Origin: Membranipora membranacea
Taxonomy: Eukaryota; Bryozoa; Gymnolaemata; Cheilostomatida; Membraniporidae
Direction of reading: 5' to 3'
NCBI GenBank assembly: GCA_914767715.1
Contig: OU612068.1
Location: forward strand, 31,248,001 to 31,312,000
Length of the DNA: 64,000 nucleotides
The translations under genes were made by a program, and so were the position numbers. A model generated the notes under the pieces. The model did not search any database, had not been told where the DNA came from, and saw only the letters and a list, made by a program, of their open reading frames with translations. The stretch's first letter is position 1. Each line of letters begins with the position of its first letter. This document shows positions 25,280 to 35,659 of the stretch, in pieces.

Positions 25280-25431
25280 GTTGGTCCAGTCCTTAACAAT
25301 AATGATTGAGTTGTGATATGCTCTTTACCAACAAGTACGTTAAAAGTTCTAAAGGTCATCATGCAGAAAATAGGACAATATTGCCTGAATTACCACCTCG
25401 CAGTCCTAACTAAGACTCCTGGTATGTCAGG
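25280..25431 (+). pseudogene. V-G-P-V exon-like segment with in-frame stop
   Basis: Homologous to 19083-19224, with the same acceptor and the same CCTG|gtatgt donor. It has a TGA about ten codons in; downstream KIGQYCLNYHLAVL is preserved. It is a decayed duplicate. Confidence 0.45.
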
Positions 25432-26069
25432 CAGAGAGACAGCCTCATGAACCTAATATTGATACTGATAACATGAAGACAGCTTCCAGTTGTGAGAGTT
25501 GTGTTCTTCTTTCAACGCCTTGCGATCTGACCGACCTGTATTGTTGCAGGTGTGTTATTTATGTTATTTGTTAGCGGGAAATTCTTGTCCAAAGGATTAA
25601 TTGAAAATTTGTTTAAAAAATGCAGTTGTTTTGACTTTGATATTCACTTTTTATGAACAATAAATAGAAAATCATACAGCATGGATGTTTTGAGGTAACT
25701 GATCCAATTAATCATTAAAATCAATCCCTCATACATCTGTCCCTAGCAAGGAATACTTCCTTGTTCATAGCACCAGTATAATATCAGAGATTGTTACAAT
25801 TAAGTTTATCATAAAAATGGTGCCTACGTAGATCAAAATTTCTGTTAGTGTCCACTGATGTGGGTGGCTGATATGTAAAACTACATAATGGTTATCTCTA
25901 GGACTGAGAAAAGAAAGAAAAGTCCAATTAAACACCTAATTCAAATTTCCAGTTTTTGCTAATTTTAATGCAGTTTCTCATAACCTCATTCCAATTCAAT
26001 TTTCTAGGATTATCAAAACCGGTAGTCGTCATATTCATAGGAGTATCCGATACAAAAGACTGTGTTCAC

Positions 26070-26213
26070 ATGAACAGAAAAGGACGCCAGATTCATGACG
26101 TTACCGCCTGAACTGATACAAAGAGCTGAAAGTCCCTTCTATCAACACTTGACTTCTCCGTCTGTCCTCTGCAGTCAATAATTATGACACTCTCAATGAG
26201 CTAAAGCATGCAG
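26070..26213 (+). pseudogene. RRQIHDV exon-like segment, copy 3, frameshifted
   Basis: It keeps the ATG, QIHDV and the terminal gcag|gtgaga donor, but an extra C in the GTTACC-GCC stretch breaks the frame. The segment before it (GLSKPVVVIFIGVSDT) is open here but interrupted in copies 1 and 4. Confidence 0.4.
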
Positions 26214-26718
26214 GTGAGACTTCGATGGGATATGTAAGTGCAGGCTATTCGCTAAGTCGAAAAGTACTGTATAAATATATAATATGTAGTACTTATAGTA
26301 TCATAATAATTTATTAGACCTTTTCAATAGGCCTCCAACATTTTGAATTTCACATCTTTTATGGGCTTTCACCTCCAGCTGTTTGTGCCCTTAAACTAGA
26401 ACTCACCAGCGGCTGTAGTTTCAATTCTTAATTCTCTATTGAATAAGTTTGAAACTAATTTTGTAGATTTCGGATATATTGTTGACAGCCTGATAGATTG
26501 GCACCTAATTTTGTTACTGATAGCACAAAGACAGCTGCCATTATGACAAGGTGAGAGTTGCGTTCTTCTCTCAACAATAATAATGTTATATGTTATTGGG
26601 AAATTCTTCTCCAAGGAATGAATTAACTCCAACTAATGAGTTCGAAATTTGTTTAAAATATCCAGTCATGTGAAGTTATAAAATGGATGTAATAACCACT
26701 GATTATAAATAATTAATA

Positions 26719-27226
26719 GACAATTTTCTGAGCGATGATTTAGGCCTCAATTAGGAGTTGTCCTCTCTCCAGTTTGGTACTTTTAACCCACGCCGCATAG
26801 GAAAAATGTGCTGAAAAGAGGGTTATCTTGAAAACCGCTTATAATAGGTAAAAATAATTTTTGACTCAGAATCTGCAACATTGAAAACTCATATGGACAT
26901 AGTTTGGGAAATAATTTTAGTATTTGGATAGTCAATTATAGCATTTTCCGCCTGTTTTGTGGACAATTTGGCAGAATCTTTCATGAGTTTCGTCACTAAA
27001 ATTAAGATTTATCAACATTCAAACCTCCAATGATTTGGAAACCCTGTCTCACAGGGTTGTCAATGGTGCCGACTCCGAATCAGAAATCATTTCTATCCTA
27101 GTATTAGGCGTTTTTCAATATAACCCTCTTTCTGCAGGTTTTTCCTATGCGGCGTGGGTTAAAAGTACCAAACTGGAGAGAGGAAAACTCCGAAATGAGG
27201 CATAAATAAGAGTTCAGAAAACTGTC
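26719..27226. mobile_element. foldback DNA element, copy 2, opposite orientation
   Basis: Same terminal repeats and interior as 16959-17462, but the interior reads reversed: the GGGAAATAATTTTAG block precedes the CCCTGTCTCACAGGG block. The left flank is TA and the right flank is slightly changed. It is inserted within the repeated array. Confidence 0.75.
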
Positions 27227-27589
27227 AATAGAAAATCTTGTTCTATCATTTGTCTTATGGCATAAATGTTTTCTCAAATCGATCACTTAAATCAATCCCT
27301 CACTCTTCATGCCGGCAAGGAGTAACTCCCTGTTCATAGCACCAGTCTTATAGATCAGAGATCATTATTTAGTTTATCACAAAAATGGTGGAATTTCTGT
27401 TAGTGTCCACTGATGTGTGTGGCTGATATCTATAACCACTCTTGGTTATCTCTAGTGCTAAGAAAGGAAAGGAAAGTTCAACCGAACGGAAGGACTAATT
27501 TAAATTTCCAGATTTTGCTAATGAAAATGAGATGGTGTTTTGTTCCATGATATGTTATGTCCTGAAAGATAACCATCTGTTTGCAATTT

Positions 27590-27640
27590 CTAGGAATTCT
27601 AGGATTCTAGGATTCTAGAATTCTAGGATTATCACAACAG
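27590..27640. repeat. GATTCTAG simple repeat
   Basis: About five units of (A)ATTCTAGG in a row, just before the RRQIHDV block of copy 4. The paralogous sites have a single TTTTCTAGG, so this is a local expansion at an acceptor-like sequence. Confidence 0.7.
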
Positions 27641-27689
27641 GTACCTGTCATCTGCATAGTAGTATTCTGATACAGTAGACTGTGTTAAC

Positions 27690-27802
27690 ATGAACAGAGA
27701 AAAAGACGACAGGTTCATGATGTCACGCCTAAACCGATAAGACCAGCTGAATATCCCTTCTATCAACACTTGATTTTATAACACTCTCATTGAGCTATGC
27801 AG
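27690..27802 (+). pseudogene. RRQIHDV exon-like segment, copy 4, frameshifted
   Basis: It starts ATGAACAGAG like copies 1 and 3, but extra bases shift the frame so that a stop follows within 17 codons. The gcag|gtaaga donor is conserved. Confidence 0.4.
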
Positions 27803-27824
27803 GTAAGACTTCAAATCAGTGAGC

Positions 27825-28336
27825 ATGACGTTCTCAAATGTGCACAACAGTCAAAAGATCGAGCCGCAGAGATTCTCAATGAGCGGTGACGTTATTGGAA
27901 ACGAGACAAGCACGAAGTTTTTAGGTGTCGTGATTGACAACAATCTGACATTCAAACAACACGTTGATCACCTCGTGAAAAAGACTAGACCAATAATATA
28001 TACACTGATAGACCTCAAACGATCTGGAATGCCTATCAGTGCACTGAAACATTTCTACATAGCATGCATCCGTCCCATTCTCCTGTATGCTTCTCCCTCC
28101 TGGTATTCCATGCTCTCTCAGCAACAAAGAATGAAAATTTGGTACTCAAGGTTCTTGATCCGTGTGGTCTCGATTACAATGACCGAACAGCGAACATTGA
28201 GATACAACAAGTGCTTGATCTCCTCAACCAGACGAGCCAAGAGTACATGTATAATATAGAAAATAACACAGAGCACTGCCTTAATGGTGTGATGGCAAGT
28301 TACAAACCAACAACTGCTCCTCGAAGGTCAACTTGA
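27825..28336 (+). pseudogene. non-LTR retrotransposon RT C-terminal relic, frameshifted
   Basis: The first frame contains TKFLGVVIDNNLTFKQHVDH and LKHFYIACIRPILLYASPSW, the conserved end of a Jockey/CR1-like reverse transcriptase. Around 28130-28150 the match moves to another frame (ENLVLKVLDP, LDLLNQTSQEY). It is a 5'-truncated, dead LINE copy inserted directly after the donor of the fourth array segment. Confidence 0.75.
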
Positions 28337-28692
28337 CTGGCCCAGAAACCAAGACCAAGAGCACGCACCGCACTGAGGGCAAACTCTCTATTTTTATGTT
28401 ACATGTGAGCTTTTGTTTCTCTGTTTAATTTCAATATGCAAAATAGTGCAAACTTTTTTTGCATTTTTCTGATTGAAGATCATTAGTAGATTTTTTGATT
28501 TTATTATCAAAAGATTTGTGATCAATAAATAAAGCCCGATATATATATATAAATCAGATATATGAGAGCTGACAATTCGCAAAGTTGAAAAATATTGTAC
28601 ATGTACCTTTTTATCGTATTAATTAATTATACCTTTTTAGTAGGCCGCCATAGTTTAAAGGCTTTCGTCTCCTGCTGTTCGTGCCCTCAAAC

Positions 28693-28699
28693 CAAGGAG
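28693..28699. repeat. half micro-palindrome CAAGGAG with empty-site paralogues
   Basis: The paralogous blocks near 22490 and 26390 read gcccTTAAACTAG. Here the same place reads gccctcaaac-CAAGGAG-ttaaactag, so seven bases plus a near copy of the target (CTCAAAC / TTAAAC) were added. This is an occupied versus empty site comparison for the family described at 33876. Confidence 0.55.
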
Positions 28700-29486
28700 T
28701 TAAACTAGAACTCACCTGAGGTTGTAGCTATTTAATAATTTGAAACATATTTTGTAGATTTCGGCTACTTTTTACTACTGTTGAGAGCCGGATAGATTAT
28801 TCCTCTGGCTTTATATGGCTTGTATAGCTGTCTACTGATACTATACACCATGAGCAATGACGACTATGACAGTAGCAATACGATATCGGTTACACTCTAA
28901 GAACCGGGACACAACATTTAAGGGAGTGGACAATCTAATTATGAAGGAAATGGAGTATCAAATGCAACAAACCGATTTTTACCCGTCTAAAATCAGTATC
29001 AAATGCTACCGACTACTATTTTGCTGAGGCAACACAAAATCAGTGAGCTGGTCGCATCACCTGTTAATTATCATGCTGATTTTAGATGCGTAAAAATCTT
29101 TGTTTAAACTATTGTACAATGTCAGTTTTATTTTCTGGCTGATACCGATACCAATTCCATCTTTGCACTGAGGGCGAGCTTATTGGTGCTTCGAACACAG
29201 TGAATATTACAGAATTGCGTTGGCCTGCTTGTATTCAAGTGAACAAGAAATATAGCTAATATATATGTTAAAAGAAACTGATTAAATTTTGTTCATCCTC
29301 CCAAGATTTTATTGCGTCTATTTTGGTCTTTTAATATTTTCAAGTACCTACTCACCGGGACGATTTTATACCCAAATTCAAAATACAAATGACTGTTCCC
29401 TGTGATAATTCTCAAGCTCAGCTTATATATCTTATGTGTCCGCAGTTTTACTAACCATATTGTTTCATTTTTCAGCCCATTATTAC

Positions 29487-29684
29487 ACTGAAAACACTGA
29501 AAACACCGAAAACACCGAAAACACCGAAAACACCGAAAACACCGAAAACACCGAAAACACCGAAAACACCGAAAACACCGAAAACACCGAAAACACCGAA
29601 AACACCGAAAACACCGAAAACACCGAAAACACCGAAAACACCGAAAACACCGAAAACACCGAAAACACTGAAAACACTGAAAAC
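29487..29684 (+). repeat. 9-bp minisatellite, 22 copies, encodes (Thr-Glu-Asn)n
   Basis: Unit ACCGAAAAC/ACTGAAAAC repeated 22 times. The frame is open from 29436 to 29735, giving 22 Thr-Glu-Asn triplets. The paralogous locus around 23660-23700 has a single GAAAAC and no expansion. The variant ACT units sit at the two ends, as expected for slippage. Confidence 0.95.
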
Positions 29685-30430
29685 AAGTGGATAGTTGGCA
29701 CTGATATCGGCTCTCAATTTACCTCCTGGTGCTAGTCCATTATGAGACGGATAAGATTACGAAAGAGAGAAAAATCTACATGGTAAGACATCGGATCGGA
29801 GCCCTGTTATCAATGAGTCCACTCAAAGCCTCGTACAGCTTCTCAGCACATTGATGCTTGTGTAAAGATCCCCTGTTTTTAGGGTATAAGGCATCCCCAG
29901 TATCTGTTCCAAAATTTAAATTATCCATTAACACCTACTGTCCCGAATTATATGCTGCATCTTGACATTTTGTAGCCAAAATCAAAATCACCGGAGGCCT
30001 TGAAGTCTGTTATGAAGAAGATATTGCTAACTGGTTGCCAATATGCATAAGTGAAAGGAGTGTACTGCGTTAATATGTCTGTGAAGAAAGGTCCTGAATA
30101 AAATAGGCACTGCAAAGGAGGAACTTGACGACTCTATTTCTGAACAAAATTATGTAAGTAACATAACAGTATAGCTTTGCACACTGGTCCAAACGCTCTA
30201 GATAGACCAATCTTCTCATTGCCTAGGTTGACTACCTAGACAAACCAAAGTTGAGCATTTGCGAAAAATATGTAGCCATTAAATACAATAAAAACTCACA
30301 AATATTCACACATTTAAAGCAATTGTCTGGAGCCGGTAGCGTATTTTTGTGTAGAATTTCACCTATTTGGAAAGATATCCTGCCCAGTGATTAGTTAGAG
30401 ATAATAATTTAGTAGATTATGACATTTGTT

Positions 30431-30689
30431 AATAGGTAACTTCGCGACCTTGGTATCAATATTAAATAATCATTAATTATAATCATTTTGATGGGGAAAT
30501 CCAACTGAATCCAACTTGAATTCAAGTTGTCTCCCTTTTACCAATGAGGAGATAATTCTAAGTTTCATGTCAATATCATTGAAAAACCGTATACCTAATC
30601 ATAAAATCTATTCAGTTGGATTTCCCCATGAAAATGATTATAATTAATGATTATTTAATATTGATACCAAGGGCACAAAGTTACCTATT
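30431..30689. repeat. foldback element with nested palindrome
   Basis: Arms of about 90 bp start AATAGGTAACTTCG and include CTTGGTATCAATATTAAATA, with their reverse complement ending GTTACCTATT. Inside the left arm a perfect 18-bp palindrome, CAACTTGAATTCAAGTTG (30512-30529), is inserted next to a duplicated CCAACT/AATCCAAC motif. It is non-coding. Confidence 0.75.
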
Positions 30690-30969
30690 GGTAGATCATA
30701 AGAAATAAAACACGCTTACATAATATAAATATAGGTTATATTGTGTAGGCAAGTTATCAAGCATATTCCCGATCATTCTTGAGGAGGAGGAGGTCATGTC
30801 CTAAAGCTACTATACATAATTTCTACCCTGAAGAATTTTGAATTCTTCGGCTGTTTAAATCTTGCGTAACTACAACATAGCTGCCCAACTATAAAATGCT
30901 TCGGTCTGTGTGCAGACTTAAATCATTCAATAGTATATGTTATATATATGTGTGTGTAAGTGTAGGTGA

Positions 30970-33445
30970 TCACACATAAGTAAACTGTATTTCCTTCCCT
31001 GCTGTCCACTCCTCTAGAACAGAATCAAACATTGCATTCTCAGCTACAGTCATATGATTCTTCCAGTCTCCTATACCACCTGTGTCAAACAAAACAGTTA
31101 TCTCAATATTCACAATTATATCTCCCACCATATAATTTGAGGATTAGTTATAAACTAATAGAATGGATAATTTTTGAAGGGCAGTCAAAATGATAACTAT
31201 TCCTGATGTAAAACATGAATCTTTGAGTATTTGATGTGCTTTGCTTTGATAAATCTCTTTTTTGTGTAGCTCAGTCATACAATGTGGAGAGTGTCATAAA
31301 TCTTATTGCATGGTGAAATATCCGAAGTCAAAGTATACATTATTATTGCACGGTTTACACCATATTCTTGAAAACTTACCTTTTCGGAATATAGCTTCTG
31401 ACATGTTTGGTAAGCACACTGGAGACTTTCCGCTCTTCATCGTTTTGAAACTTGTTGCATCGGCTATCTGTCGTATCAGGTCAGCTGATCTATTTGTGTT
31501 CATAAAGTCGTTCATTTTCTGTAGTTGAGCTACAGGTTCCTGTAATGTATCAGAAGACCAATGTTTCAGAGAAAGCTACATCCAGATTTTTTTCTTAATC
31601 ATCTCAGCCTCAGCAGTGTTTACACAAGCTTTGTGTGTGCAATGACATATCGATACATAATGAGCAAAGCTGTAAGCTTTCAAGCTCTTTTTTTTTCTTG
31701 ACCTAGCTCAGGTTTTCTAACTTGTCTGTGGTCACTTTAATGTTGACATTTACGGTTAATAACACTGTGACTTAGTCCTACAGGCGCACAAAGTTTTTTC
31801 GCTTACTTCAAAACCAAGAGTCACAATTGATGCTAATGGAGGGGTTGTTTGAGCCCCCCCCCCACCTTGTCATATGGATAAACAGAGGCTGTCCCATCCC
31901 CCACCCAGCCCAGACAGCCTGCCCAGGCTAGAGAAGGAGGCTGTAAGTCAGCTACTAAACTCACCCTGACTACATCTTCATAGTAGACAATCAGTGATTT
32001 AGGATTATCCTTGGCCTTGGTCCACATGTACTCAATGTAGTCAAAATACGAGCCATACAGCTGTTCTTTGTCAAATAGGAATATTTTCAGATATTCTGAG
32101 AATGTAAGTTGCTCTGACCATATTTTCTCTTCCTCACTCCTCCCATACATTGCAATCTGTTGGTGAAGATTATTATTGTTATTATTGTAGTACAGTCATT
32201 ATATATATAATAATATATATAGCAATAATATAGCATTAGATTAATTTGCAAGCATCCGCCCATTTTGAGAACTGGACAAATGTCTTTAATAATTGGACAG
32301 GCCGACGACGACTTAACCTTCATAAAATCGGCCTCCAAAGTACTCACCAGTTTTTTCAGGAAATAAAAGCACGACACTGCTGTATCTTTAGGGTTTCTTA
32401 AAACTGCAAAAAAAATCCCAACACATTTCCAGGTTAATATCAGCTGATATGCGTCATGTTTATCAAAAGAAATTGGCAGGTCACCGTTGGATGAGCTATT
32501 AGATCAAACTTTGTTAACCTGCAGATTTGACTGCGCTTCCACTCAACAGAATATTCTATATACTAGACACCACAATACCTTCGTATATTAGACAGGTAGT
32601 TGTGAGCCTGCTAGGGAGATTCAGAATAAAATTTTTGTGCAAGAACAGTTAGAATGTTAGTCCAACACTTGACTATGGTTTACTATTACTAATGGTGATG
32701 TCCGTCCCCTGTTAACTTACCAAGGATGTGCTTTCTGTTGTGGTACTGTTTGGGTAAAATTTTGAAGGTGAAATGAGTGTTGAGAACTCTATCTGATGGA
32801 ATATGCTTGTCTACATCCCACCAGACTAATAAATCTATCATGCACTTTTCCTTGACCTGACCGATGTAGTCACAGGAGCCATTGAGTAACATCATCGTTA
32901 TCTCCCACATCATATGTGTACCTATCAAAAGTTATAAAACTGGGTTACATGATAAAATAATCAAGATGCAAGAGCCCAAGTTATGGCTGAAACTGAGTAT
33001 TATGTTATAAACTGGGTTTCATCTGATGGTAGACTTTCCCTCCAGTTTTGAAGTTTTAATTTAATATAAATAAAAATAGAAAGGTTAACAGCCCAATGTT
33101 TGGAGGTTTAGTTAGAGTATGCGAAAATAATTATAGGTCATGAAACTTAATTATATGTATAATTGAACAATGTAATTATAATGCGTTGTAATTATATGTT
33201 TGCGTTACGTCGCCTATCTGTGCTTCCTCACCAGTTTTTGGATATGCAGTTAGTAGAAAATCTTGATCCCTCCATTTATATTGATGCATCCATGATCTAC
33301 ATTTATCAGTAAACTCTTTATTGTCTTCCCCAAACCATTTCATAGCGGTGACCTTCTCTGTCCCGTCCTCACTAGTCATATACACTCCACTTACTCTCCC
33401 ACTTACTGGGTTGTAAATATCCTCTTCGTTCGTCCTGACGGCCAT
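30970..33445 (-). CDS. SULT-A, cytosolic sulfotransferase, 310 aa
   Basis: Six exons: 33232-33445, 32721-32921, 32348-32403, 31965-32156, 31380-31539, 30970-31079; 933 bp in phase with a TGA. The family moves a sulfonate group from PAPS to hydroxyl or amine acceptors in the cytosol. Visible: 5'-phosphosulfate-binding loop YPKTGTH (Tyr68-His74), putative catalytic His121 (LNTHF), 3'-phosphate-binding RNPKDTAVS (Arg141, Ser149), dimer-side FDYIEYMW, and the C-terminal RKGGIGDWKNHMT (273-285). Exon 5 fuses what SULT-B and SULT-D split in two and is longer. The acceptor substrate cannot be read from the sequence. All motifs are intact, so it is probably active. Confidence 0.93.
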
Positions 33446-33875
33446 TTCTCTATACAATGACAGTATATATACACACAACATGCTGCAGGTGCGAAGACAG
33501 TATTTGCTTTTGTGCCCTCATCTCAGCTATAAAAATCTCAGAGCTGCAATTGCCATGAAGTTTTGGCGCCAACAGAATAGTGCAGTGGTTCTGAAGCATA
33601 CAAGCTTCATGTCACAAATTCCCCTTCTGCTGGCGTTACATGCTAATGTATATGTGAAAAATCCACTATTCATAAAGAAGCAAAAATAACCCGATAATTT
33701 ATGAAATAAAACTCAAGACAGACTCATCTATATGCTACATTGGGAAAACCTGCATTGATTTTCAAGCAAATACCACAATTTCAAGATTTTGATAAAACCT
33801 GGCAAAATCAGAATGCTCCTCAATGATAAATAGCACATTGCTGAAAACTTGCTCAATTTGTTATACTGATCTAAC

Positions 33876-33895
33876 CAAGGAGTAACAGCTCCTTG
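33876..33895. mobile_element. micro-palindrome CAAGGAG...CTCCTTG with 7-bp repeats
   Basis: CAAGGAGTAACAGCTCCTTG is flanked on both sides by exact ATCTAAC (33869-33875 and 33896-33902). This is the structure of a 20-bp insertion with a 7-bp target duplication. Confidence 0.75.
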
Positions 33896-33940
33896 ATCTA
33901 ACAGACTGGCGTGCTGGAACTACAGTGGCATCTGTGTAAC

Positions 33941-33968
33941 CAGGGAGAATGGAATTCCATTCTCCCTG
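33941..33968. mobile_element. micro-palindrome CAGGGAG...CTCCCTG with 7-bp repeats
   Basis: A perfect 28-bp palindrome (half site CAGGGAGAATGGAA) is flanked by exact GTGTAAC at 33934-33940 and 33969-33975. It lies only 45 bases from a related insertion. Confidence 0.8.
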
Positions 33969-34339
33969 GTGTAACAAAGTTAACTTAATCACCGTCTAAG
34001 ATCAAAAAAACTTACTTTGTGTGTTATGATGTAGTTATTGCAGCTCTTGCAAAGATCGAATGAAGTCACAAATCTGATTCTTAGGGTGTTACCTCTAATA
34101 TTGTGGCTGGTGAGCATTAATTATTACTTGGAAATTTAGTTAAGAGGTATAATTGATATGGCAATCTCTAAAGATAATAACTGACATAACAATGCTCACA
34201 GTGTAATCGCATACAATTAGCTGCACTCTGTTGAGGGGGAGAGGAGGTTTCACCTGTAAATTATCCCTCTCTATATTTATTTTTATTTTTCACTTGTCTT
34301 TTAAAAATATAATGGACATAAGTCATTCAGAAATATAGG

Positions 34340-34470
34340 TTATATATGTATGAGCAGGTGATCACTCATAAGTAAACTGTATGTATTTTCCTGCTGTCCA
34401 CTTAATGTATTGTAAATATACACTTGTTTAATCCTGACGGCCATCTCTCTCTACCAAGGCAGTATTTATA
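34340..34470 (-). pseudogene. fused sulfotransferase relic (last-exon end joined to first-exon start)
   Basis: 34345-34402 matches the end of the SULT-A last exon and its 3' flank (GTGATCAC-TCATAAGTAAACTGTAT and CCTGCTGTCCACT). 34403-34470 matches the SULT-A first exon and leader (TGTAAATAT, CCTGACGGCCAT). The middle of the gene is missing. This is what an internal deletion of a former tandem SULT-A copy would leave. Confidence 0.75.
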
Positions 34471-35376
34471 CAGATCCGTCATCACCATCATAGCTGCTGA
34501 TTTGACAACAACTGTCTTCATTTTGGTCGAATCGTTTGACCTTCTCATGCAAACTGCTTGCAAGGGGGTTTAGGGTACCTCTAGCCTTTGCCTGATTAGA
34601 AGCCCACTCTTGGAAGGATGGGGGGTGATCAGTGGCAAGGACAGGCCTAGACAGACTGATCCCCTTGTCTGTTGCAATGACTGACCAGAAGATAAGTATG
34701 TTGCTATCATGGGAGTGAAAGTCACTTAACCCTGACTGGCGTAGCACACTCAGATCTAGGATGTCCAGTGCCATCATGGTGATCAGTCAAGTCGCTGACC
34801 ACTCCACCCATGAGACAGGTTGTACTGTGTCCAGTAAGTGACCATCAGCCGTACATCTCTGAAATAGGCTATTTGCTTATGACAAATACCCATCCCTGAC
34901 TGGCCAACGATTTCACTTTCTATCAATTTTGAAGTGTGAATGTCACAAACCAATCCAGTTACAAAAAGTACAACAGGATGGCTTTATAACAGCAATAATT
35001 TGTAGCACACACCCATCCTGATGGTATTTGGCAACCATCAGTCACCAAGTAGGTATTCGGATTAGTTGTTGACTGCAGTCACCGCTATAACAAAAACCAA
35101 TCCAGATGGGTGTTTGGCAACCGCTGATCGCCAAATTCCCATCTAGATTGATTCATTTTACAGCAAACCTATCCGGACAGAATTATCCCCCAGATGATGA
35201 GTGCCTGAAATCCATTAACGTCCGTTACAAACACATCCACCCCTATATGAAATCTGTGTCCTGATGCGTTTTATGCAAACGGATACCTATGGCTACTTTT
35301 TGGAAATACCTACCCATGCAAACCAATCGGCTTGTGACTGTCTCTTCACTGCAAGCAAATGAGTTCCACCAGAATC
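34471..35376. other. intergenic, weak internal repeats
   Basis: Variants of CATCC[A/T]GATGG.TTTGGCAACC occur around 35010 and 35100, suggesting a decayed short repeat. A 103-codon minus-strand frame (34466-34777) resembles nothing I know and is probably incidental. Confidence 0.35.
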
Positions 35377-35659
35377 GTGGTTAAGGGAGTATTTCTAGAT
35401 AGATTATTCACCACCTTATTTATTCCTAGTCTTACTTTATGAGAGATGTATTTTATTACAGTGATCCATGTCATGTGACTAATGACAAGGTATACCAACT
35501 ATAGAGCTTATAGAGCAAACTCTCTCATCCATCCTTTTTGACAGAGAATTATGTTTGGGTGGTTTCAGTCATTAAAAGATAATGGACCAGCCATCATAAC
35601 GTGTCAAAGTGCTCTGTATAAGGTTTTATAGTGTTATCTCAAAATATTACTGATTCGGA

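Larger units (their letters stand above)
18400..30200 (+). repeat. degenerate array of repeated exon-like segments
   Basis: Several segments recur in the same orientation: a V[D/E/G]PV exon-like block (19083, 24382, 25280); an RRQIHDVTPK block (19613, 24440, 26070, 27690); a CCTCCAGCTGTTTGTG block (about 22470, 24705, 26371, 28668); a TTTTGCTGAGGCAA block (about 18813, 24990, 29020); and a CCATCTTTGCACTGAGGG block (23334, 29159). They imply repeated local duplication of a unit of a few kilobases. The better copies are open and bounded by acceptor and donor sites; others carry stops or indels. The original gene product is unknown. Confidence 0.6.
33446..34339. other. spacer upstream of SULT-A
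   Basis: It should carry the SULT-A promoter. It contains two micro-palindromic insertions (33876-33895 and 33941-33968) and no convincing gene. Confidence 0.4.

Noticed and set aside
29472-29717. Two long minus-strand frames of Phe-Gly-Val-like repeats
   Set aside because: They are reverse-strand readings of the 9-bp minisatellite; any frame through a 9-bp repeat without stops stays open.
33876-33975. Rho-independent-type terminators or CRISPR-like repeats
   Set aside because: The hairpins are flanked by direct repeats on both sides, lie in eukaryotic intergenic DNA and differ in sequence, so neither explanation fits.
34466-34777. 103-codon minus-strand frame next to the fused SULT relic
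   Set aside because: No recognisable motif, no splice context, and it overlaps relic leader sequence; treated as chance.
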